A stretch of DNA of 64,000 nucleotides from Calamus simplicifolius (Eukaryota > Streptophyta > Magnoliopsida > Arecales > Arecaceae): NCBI GenBank assembly GCA_900491605.1, contig UESW01004623.1:289566-353565 (forward strand), in the 5' to 3' direction. The notes under the pieces were generated by a model, which was not told the origin of the DNA, did no database searches, and saw nothing but the letters and a program-made list of their open reading frames with translations. A program made the position numbers and the translations under genes. Positions 57,001 to 64,000 of the stretch are shown piece by piece. The number at the start of each line of letters is the position of its first letter. Within the stretch, counting starts at the first letter, position 1.

Positions 57001-58298
57001 TTTACTGGAATAATTTATGAGGATTGATCTATAAAATATAACTGTTCCAATTAGATGGAACAATGGTTGTTGGCTGTGGTGATGGTTATTGGAGAGGACT
57101 CCATGATTGCTTTAAGCAGCATTCATAATAATTGTTTAATAATAAAATATATAATAATTGTTTGCATAGAGATATCCTTTGATTTTCTTAATTCAATATC
57201 AGCATCGCATCTTCTTCTTCTTCTTCTTTCCAGCTCACCATTTTTAAGATATTAGAAGTTAACATAATATCTGCAGTTGTTCCCTTACCTAAGTAGTTTG
57301 CATGGTTCAATGAGTTTTCTTCTTCTATTTTTTCCATATTTTTTGAGAAATAACTCCTTTAAGTCACTGATAATTTTAAATATATTTTTTTAATGTTTTT
57401 TCTACTTTCGTCCCCCTTGTTTTTTTTTTCTGTTTTTCACGCTTCATCTTTTTTTCTTCATTTTTGTTCTATATGTTCTCTTTGTCTTCACTTTTTCATG
57501 TTATCAGATAAATCAGATTAGAGATGCAGATCACAACCATCAAAGACTAATTAAAGTGCAGTAATTTTCACTCAGAATGAAGAGACATGTTAGATTGATT
57601 TTCTTGGCATCTTGGTGTCCATGTTTATGGCTTGATGGTTAAGCAATTACCATGATCTTGTGAGACTATTTTTTGAACTCCACTTCTGTTGCAAGTTGAG
57701 CTCTGTGCTTCTGTTGTCATCATCCTTAATTTTCAACCTTCCAATCTATGCATCTATTGCTATATTCCTATATCCAAACTTTCCATCTCCAGCAGAAGTT
57801 TTCCTGACTAGCGTTCTCCCTAAGGCAGCCCAGGTGGCGGACTATTTCTTTTTGCAGTCTATCCTCTTTGTTCTGTCTCAAAGAGATCAAAAGCGGTAAT
57901 TGCTTGTTGTGAAATGGTTGAAAGGGAAATTACATCAGGATTTTTTCTTTAAAAAATGTGTGCATTACAATGGGGTTGATAGTTGAAAAAAGGGGAATTT
58001 AGTAGAATCAATATGACAAAGGTAAACACACATTTTGTTCATGTTGGTCATGCTACAAATGTAAAAAAATTGTCTATGTCAATCATGTTCATCTTAGTTT
58101 AACTAGTCACAGAGAACTGTGAATTTGGAGAGATAACAAGACATTTATTCATCCAAGTGTCCTTTAATGGTCTTGGTTCAATTCATTAAAAATCTGTCAA
58201 GACCGTGTTTTATTATATGTCATCCAATACCATAAGTATGTTGCCAAGCTACGGGCATCCACTGATTGAAGGCCCCTAACTGTTTGGGATGCTTGCAG
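54061..58298. other. No gene recognised; low-complexity tracts
   Basis: AT-rich sequence with GT/G run (54451-54471), C-rich tract (55610-55646) and TTC repeat (57211-57228). Short open frames lack motifs. May be intergenic or intron of an unseen gene. Confidence 0.45.
55610..55646. repeat. Homopyrimidine C-rich tract
   Basis: Runs of C broken by single T or A. Its complement is a G-run that could form a quadruplex, and it is prone to assembly error. Confidence 0.85.
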
Positions 58299-58373
58299 TA
58301 CGGGAAAGGTCAGTTGATGTAAATGATGAGATGCTACTCATATCAAACTCATGCTTTGCTGGAAGATGCCAAG
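58299..58373 (+). other. Possible 75-nt exon, unrecognised
   Basis: Between an acceptor-like GCTTGCAG and a donor-like GTAAATG lies an open stretch reading RERSVDVNDEMLLISNSCF. Codon composition looks gene-like but no family is recognised and no compatible neighbouring exon was found. Weak. Confidence 0.15.
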
Positions 58374-60119
58374 GTAAATGCATTCGATTTCATGGTCTGA
58401 TAAGAATCATGAGGTTCATTTCATTTTGCCTGTTAGTTGTCGTTAGTTTTATACCTAGAGTTCTTTGGTACCTATCTGAGGATAACCATAACCAGTAACA
58501 AAGTTATGCCATCTACTTGGATTTTACGTTTTGGATACTGCCTTGCCAGTGGTTCCTATGGAAGGCAACTTCTTCTGCAGTATGAAGTTTTTTGAACGAC
58601 ATCAATCCAATTTTTTGTTCTTCTTTTTTTGAATTCTCTGCCCCCATGTTTGTTCCCCTTAGATTTCAGTCAACTATCACCCATTGCTGCTGCTGGTGTA
58701 GGCTGCAGCAAATGTCCTGTATCTTCAATATTTTGTACTTCATACTCAATATTGCTTCCTCTAAGTTACTACTATTATTTTTCATCTTCTCAATTTTAAC
58801 ATGTAAAAGTCATCCTATAGCATGCATGCCTGAATGCCCTTGTGCGCTTGCCTACTTCCATGCTTCTCGCACACAACCGTTTGCACTTGTGTGCAGATGC
58901 ACATGCAGTCATCCATATGCACCTGAATGCACTGATGCAGGCGCACAAAACACTTGTGTGCATACACGCACTAGGAAAATGGAAGGAGGCTGTCTGACAG
59001 TTTTATTATTTTATGTTAGGGTTCCCTCTTCTCTTTTGTTTAAGCATGTGCAGTTTCGGCTTCATTTTCTTGAATGATAGTAGTACAGCATAAACTGTCC
59101 TTCATAAGAAGTTCCATTGATTAATATTCTTTAGTTGCCACATCACTGTTGTTGATCTTGTAGTTAGATGCTGATGGTCAATTTGCAAGGGGAAAAACGT
59201 TTATGGTCTTATAATCACTTTCATAAAATTTATGCTTATGTTTATACACACTGCAATGGGGAATACAAACTCAGCATGCACTTCTGGACTTAGGGCTGTA
59301 ATAAATGCCCATAACTTTGCAGTGGATGATAATCCTGCATGTTGGACAGCATTTAGCTTGAGGTGTAAACACTTTAGTTATACTGCTTTCAACTTTTGTA
59401 TTATTTATCACTTGAATTTAATTAGTCTTCTGGTTCTCTGACTTCTATCAAAACAGCTGTTTCCAACTGTCTTTTGAAGAATGCCTTCCATTATTATTAT
59501 TTTTTCATCAAGGGTATGCCAGCTTAATTTTCTTTGTTTGTTCAGAAGCTAGCTACAGTGATTTTCATGGTTCAATTCTGTGAAATTATATATAAACAAA
59601 TACCAGAGCAGCACTGATATTAATTGAGTCGATAGCTTCTGATTAAAAGGCCTGGAAGCTCAAACAGATTGGGAGACTGGAAGTGTCTTAAATAAAGATC
59701 GATGTTATTCTTATCTAGTGGCATTTTACTTCTTGTTAAGCGGAAAAATAGGTGTACTTGATTTAAGGAACATATGCGAATGCTTAGAAGAAAGTGGGTG
59801 TTAATAGAAGAATTCCTTGGACAAAATAATAATAAATTACGTTCACAACATTTTGGGTGACCGCTCTCGTGTTGATAAGAAAACTTCTCTCCTTTTTCGG
59901 AAAATTAGTCTCAGCGGATGTTCTATGTGGCCATTCGTTTCGTAGTTTTTTGGATTTATAACAGAAACGCCCTGATGCGTTGCACAGTCAGTTCAATCCT
60001 TGTTTTCTTTGGTAAATATTAGATTTTATCATTTTTAAAGTATAGAGTTATGCTGTCGCTGGATGGAATCTGTAAGCCAGGTTCAGCATGCTATAGCTTA
60101 ATAAACCATAGTTGTTAGA
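58374..60119. other. No gene recognised
   Basis: AT-rich DNA; open frames at 58592-59077 and 59232-59441 have cysteine-rich or hydrophobic but family-less sequences. GCATGTG/TGCAC-rich low-complexity DNA at 58820-58980. Confidence 0.45.
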
Positions 60120-60440
60120 CTTGGCCTGTATATTGATCCGGCCAAGGGTTCAGATTACTGGATCACTTGTTCAAATGTTGGGTTATTGGTTAAACCATCT
60201 ATCAATGATTTTAATATAAATTAATAAAAATATTTTTTAATAAATAAAATTAAGTTAACATGATGATAAAATTTTTGATCTTATTTGGTTTGGACTGGCT
60301 GATTGGTTTACGAGTAAATCGGATGGGTTGATCGAATTATTTTGAATCACTTACCTATTTAATTTATATTATTAGAATTGGACTGGTTTGACCTTCGGAT
60401 CTAGTTCAACCGATCCAACCAGTCAATACGTTCAGTTCTC
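60120..60440. repeat. Probable diverged non-autonomous repeat
   Basis: The right part has GACTGGTTTGACC, TTCAACCGATCCAACCAGTC and the left part GATCCGGCCAAGGGTTC; related inverted phrases (GGTTTGGACTGG against CCAACCAGTC) suggest a foldback-prone element. No TSD was found, so class is open. Confidence 0.3.
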
Positions 60441-60522
60441 TATGTAAACCTCCTTTAAGTGCATGGACGATATATAGCGTTAGTTGGTCGTAGCTCTATG
60501 TTTGTGGGATTTTAAGTGCAGG

Positions 60523-60629
60523 CTTGGGTATTATGTAATCATATCATGAAAAACTTAAAGGATGAACCAGGCTTTGACAGTGTTGATGCTGTAAGACTAC
60601 CTTCAAGCAGGAGGGAAGGAAGGAGAAAG
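60523..60629 (+). other. Possible exon, unrecognised
   Basis: Acceptor-like TTTTAAGTGCAG then an open stretch with HIMKNLKDEPGFDSVDAVRL and SSRREGRRK, then donor-like GTGAATC. Frame does not join with the 58299-58373 candidate without a stop. No family recognised. Confidence 0.15.
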
Positions 60630-61550
60630 GTGAATCAGAAAATTATATTTTTCGTTCCTTTTGGTTTATCCAAAGCATCTAAAAATATTTTTAAGAAAGC
60701 ATCAAAAAGGTGTTTTTTTTTTTTATTTTTTTGTAATCCCACAGGCATGAGATTAGTTCTCTATCATTGTATACTATTAAATTAATGGTGGCAAATCACC
60801 TCAGGAATATGTTGGTCATTATGCGATAGGATCTCATTGTCCTATACCTGCCAAACGTCTTGACCAACCTCAAACATCTCCATTCACGAAACCTTCCAAG
60901 TTATATGGATGTAAGCCTGGATCCGATCCAGTTCTTTGATCAGATGGTATCCATAGCCCCAAACGTGTTCATCCATGATCCCACAAATCCGGGGAGCTCG
61001 GAGTTGGTGGTTGTTACCAATTAGCATCTAGTTTGCTTTTCAAATAAACAAAATGGAGAAGTGGAGGGAAACGGTTAGGCGAACGGTTAGTTCCCTGGTA
61101 AACCCTTGGAACCGAAGCAAATCGTTAGATTTTTGGTCACCGTCTCAAAGCAACTCCCAACCTTCCTTTCCCTTCAATCCTACCTCACTACTTTTCAACT
61201 ACAAATTAGGGACTCAAGATGTGTATGATAATATTTCATCATCTCGGCGTGGAAGAACTTCCAAGTACCACCATTAATCCTCCTCATCTCCTGCTCTGAA
61301 GGACTATTTTCTCTCTCCCAGTCCCAGATCCCCCCGGTTGTCACATATTCAAAATTTCAAGCTTTCCAACCAAACCAATGAATGAATTATTCATCCAAAG
61401 CCGGATGATTTTGTCAATAGTTTTCTTCGATGCAGCTCCCAGAAGATCAGATGGAACTTCTGAGTGATTCCCAGCCAACCTTGTGTAAAAACTTTAAATT
61501 TTGGTGGTGGTACTCCTTGCCCTTGGACAGGGAATTAGAAGCGCTGTTAT
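60630..61550. other. Upstream region of the RING gene
   Basis: No recognisable gene. The 74-codon open frame at 61053-61277 has no motif. Holds the likely promoter of the next gene. Confidence 0.4.
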
Positions 61551-61560
61551 CTGGATGAAA

Positions 61561-61567
61561 TATATAC
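61561..61567 (+). promoter_or_regulatory. Candidate TATA box of the RING gene
   Basis: TATATAC about 70 bp before the ATG at 61634, which would place transcription start near 61592-61600 and give a short leader. Position is reasonable; no other evidence. Confidence 0.35.
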
Positions 61568-61633
61568 CCCCGTTACTATTATTTCCCACCCTCGTACACA
61601 GCATCATCTAGATCTCTCATCAGAGAAGGCCGG

Positions 61634-62030
61634 ATGCCGATCGTCGAGGGCCACCAGAATGCGGCCCGAGCACTGCCTCTGGCGTTCTTAATGAGGATGG
61701 TAGTGAGGATATCTAGAGCGAGATGGTTCAGCTTCTTGAGAAGAGTCTTTCAGTATCAGAACGGGTCGAGATCCGACTTGGTCTCGAATCCATTCAACTC
61801 CAAGCCATGGCTGGCCCTTGAATTCGTAGTTCTTGTATCACAAATAGTCGTCATCACCGTTACAATGGCCGTATCTCAGAAGGAGAATCCAGTCTGGCCT
61901 CTCAGAATCTGGCTGGCCGGATACAACCTTGGGAATCTCCTCAGCCTCCCCCTCCTATATTGGCGTTACCGTCACTCTAACATCAGTCACGTCCTGATTT
62001 AGAACAGCAACTGAACACCGAGGAATCAAG
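61634..62030 (+). CDS. RING E3 ligase exon 1, with apparent one-base loss
   Basis: From MPIVEGHQNAARALPLAF to the donor AATCAAG-GTAATC (62031). After RYRHSNISH the read frame gives a stop at 62000-62002. In the next frame the family sequence PDLEQQLNTEES continues to the splice site, so one base is missing at about 61989-61992 (family has a Gly codon there). The codon AG-A (Arg) is completed by exon 2. Confidence 0.85.
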
Positions 62031-63054
62031 GTAATCTTTCTATCCGCATATTTAAAAAAAAAAAATAGTATGGTTTAAATTTTATGGGATAGAGCCATCC
62101 TGATATATATATATATATAGCTAGTACATTCCATTCCAATATTTAGGAACCATGGTGCTGGAAAAGCACATACCATTCCAACAGTACCTGAGATGATAAT
62201 TTATTCCATATCTCTGGGCACTCCTATCCCAAGCATTACTGGCATTTCTAACATTGGGATAGAAGTTGCTCAGAGATGCATCGATTGATAATCCTGAGAT
62301 GATGATGGAATGGTTCCATTTTAAGATAACAACCGGTCTTGATGTCTTACAAAATGTTTCATTGGGATCTAAAACCCAGAAGGAAAGCTCTTATTTAATT
62401 CAGCCTAAAGCTTTATACTAACAAATCTTGTATTGTCTGTACCAGAAGTTCTCATTTGATGAACAAGTCCAGAACACTCCTTGAGCTATTTTTTGCGATA
62501 TGGTTCGTGATGGGCAATGTCTGGATCTTCGACTCTCGCTTTGGGTCCTTTGACAAAGCACCAAAGTTACATGTCCTTTGTCTGATACTACTTGCTTGGA
62601 ATGCTATCAGTTATTCCTTTCCTTTCCTGCTGTTTATGCTGCTTTGCTGCTGTGTCCCATTTATAAGCAACATGTTAGGATATAACATGAACTTGGCTTC
62701 TGCCGACAAAGGAGCCTCTGATGACCAAATCTCGAAGCTGCCCCATTGGCAATTCAAAAGACTCGAGCCTATGAATGAGACCCTAAGTGAAAACTCAGTA
62801 AGTCAGGTGATTGCAGACACTCTTTGGAGCATTAAATAGGAAGCTTATATTAGCGATCTATAGCTTGTATACTAATTGAAATTGTTTGATTTTTATTGTG
62901 TGGGCAGGAGTGTTGCATATGTCTAGCCAAATATAGAGAAAGAGAGGAGGTGAGGCAACTACCGTGCTCGCATTTGTTCCATCTAAGATGTGTTGATCAA
63001 TGGTTACGAATCATATCTTCTTGTCCTTTATGCAAGCAAGAGCTAGAGAAATGA
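61634..63054 (+). CDS. RING-H2 membrane E3 ubiquitin ligase, At4g11680/At1g63170 type
   Basis: Three exons (61634-62030, 62446-62797, 62908-63054) with GT-AG introns. With one missing base restored near 61990 the product is about 298 residues. Family: plant E3 ligases with an N-terminal membrane part and C-terminal RING, which move ubiquitin from an E2 to targets, probably at an endomembrane. Visible: RALPLAFLMR and RARWFSFLRRVFQYQNGS near the N-terminus, four hydrophobic spans (two in exon 1, two in exon 2), the conserved ELFFAIWFVMGNVWIFDSRF, and in exon 3 a full RING-H2 set C-x2-C-x14-C-x-H-x2-H-x2-C-x10-C-x2-C. Start: the ATG preceding this conserved region, after a TATA-like box. The break in exon 1 would truncate the protein before two membrane spans and the RING; it is probably a sequencing error. 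Family match is strong; substrate unknown. Confidence 0.9.
62446..62797 (+). CDS. RING E3 ligase exon 2
   Basis: Follows acceptor GTCTGTACCAG (62445). Reads SSHLMNKSRTLLELFFAIW to NETLSENS, with two membrane spans, the SADKGASDDQISKLPHW motif that precedes the RING in this family, and donor CTCA-GTAAGT at 62798. Frame is open throughout. Confidence 0.92.
62908..63054 (+). CDS. RING E3 ligase exon 3, RING-H2 domain
   Basis: Follows acceptor TGTGTGGGCAG (62907). Reads ECCICLAKYREREEVRQ, LPCSHLFHLRCVDQWLRI and SCPLCKQELEK, stop TGA 63052-63054. All eight zinc ligands are present, and the Trp after the sixth ligand that contacts E2 enzymes is kept (DQWL). Confidence 0.94.
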   Translation, partial: ECCICLAKYREREEVRQLPCSHLFHLRCVDQWLRIISSCPLCKQELEK

Positions 63055-64000
63055 CGCATACGAGAGCCTGATTTTATCGTTTTGTTTGTTGAGCTACATA
63101 TGTTTTATAATGTTTGTTTACTTTGTTTTGTAAATATTTTTTTGATTAATTTAATCGAGATATAGTAGGTTCACAGTGAGACAAGTCATTGTTTTAATTA
63201 GAGATAAATAAAAGTTTTACATATAGAATCTTGTTCACTCACAAGAGTTGATGCATCCATAATCATAAGATTTATATTTATGGTTTTTAAAAAAATCCCA
63301 ACAATTCATGATATAAAAGTTATTGAAATTATTATAGAAGTATTAGATAAAAGATCACAAACAATTTATATATAAAAAGTCATGAATCTCATGAATATCA
63401 AATTTCATCATACTTGACACATCATGGAGAAAACAAAGAAAAAGAAAGAAGGAATTAAAATAGTTGAGTCTAAAATAGAACTGGAACAAGCAAAAAAGAA
63501 AAAAGAAAAGAGAAGAAAAAGCTAAAAGATGCAAAGAACCCTCCCCTATTTTCCTCATTTAATTGTTCTCTTTGATGGAACGCTCACTATGAATGTTTTT
63601 ATATTGCCTCCTAATCAATTCAAGATATTGGAACATCTAATTTATCTATTACTCCTAAAATGACGATAAAAAGATGATTACAATAGTATAAATGGATATA
63701 TGCCTTGCTTCTCCGTTGGTCCATAATCATTAGGTTGTTATTGCTATTGAGTTGGAGTTGATTGAGCTAATTATCTCCCTGCATCCTAGTTTCTTTAACA
63801 AACTATTTAGAGTCCTCAAACTCAACGTGCAACACTTTGTGTTCCCTGTTGGAGTGTTGGGATTAAGGACTCGAAATCATAAGAAAATCAAGCGCTCAAC
63901 CTTCCTTCTCTTTCACGTTCTTGCACCTAACTCTTGACCTGCAATGAAATCTTGGTAGAGCTAACGTGGTTAGAAGTCAAGGTCGAAAAGGAAAGAGAGC
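63055..64000. other. Downstream region, no gene recognised
   Basis: First part is likely the 3' UTR of the RING gene (TTTGTTTACTTTGTTTTGTAAAT near 63110-63140). The rest is AT-rich with short open frames lacking motifs (for example 63355-63558 minus, and 63752-63937 plus). Confidence 0.4.

Noticed and set aside
58592..59077. 161-codon open frame, cysteine-rich
   Set aside because: No start context, no motif, partly GCATGTG low-complexity DNA; looks like chance openness.
1..64000. Endogenous pararetrovirus or other viral insertions
   Set aside because: All reverse transcriptase remnants are RTE, L1 or Copia by domain order and motifs; no movement protein or viral coat motif was seen.
1..64000. 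tRNA or rRNA genes
   Set aside because: The only tRNA-like strings are retroelement primer sites; no cloverleaf with A and B boxes was recognised by eye.

Overview
This is a plant nuclear window, AT-rich overall. The two intact-looking cellular genes (signal peptidase subunit SPC12/SPCS1 and a membrane RING E3 ligase) have plant-type sequences and introns. The retroelement mix (RTE and L1 LINEs, Tat-like, chromovirus-like and Copia LTR elements, PIF/Harbinger) fits a medium to large angiosperm genome, probably a monocot. The species is not determined here. No bacterial features, CRISPR array, tRNA or rRNA were seen.

Layout. 1-856: three Tourist-like MITE copies, one inserted inside another. 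860-1096 (-): a frameshifted fragment of the U5 snRNP 40 kDa WD-repeat protein. 1744-3559 (+): a 5'-truncated RTE LINE with a 12-bp target-site duplication (TSD); a second RTE tail of about 80 bp lies at 4194-4275. 4.3-8.9 kb: no recognisable gene. 8979-32758 (-): two tandem units of a non-autonomous Tat-like LTR element sharing an LTR. They are interrupted by a ~3 kb solo LTR (9610-12633), a whole L1 LINE (17356-23304, 17-bp TSD) and a Copia element (23610-32146, 5-bp TSD). That Copia element carries a solo LTR inside its gag gene (25889-27335, 5-bp TSD). About 32.78-52.37 kb (+): an old PIF/Harbinger transposon with transposase and Myb/SANT genes, split by two more Copia elements (38362-45009 and 47200-52262). 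An assembly-type duplication with a single n at 37323 falls in the first split.

52.4-64 kb is a genic tail. SPCS1 has a 5'-UTR exon near 53.05-53.15 kb and its coding exon at 53565-53845. A 3-exon RING-H2 E3 ligase of the At4g11680/At1g63170 type lies at 61634-63054. Each gene has one apparent single-base loss that breaks an otherwise clean frame. With the near-duplicate joined by n, this suggests consensus errors in the assembly as much as real decay.

The most unusual observation is in the Copia element at 38362-45009. It lacks the usual Met-tRNA primer binding site. A 16-nt sequence just after its 5' LTR is complementary to a sequence inside the same LTR, and gag starts only 24 nt after the LTR, which raises the possibility of self-primed reverse transcription. 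I found no clearly new multi-gene system. The value of the window is a dated, deeply nested transposon stack next to two housekeeping genes.
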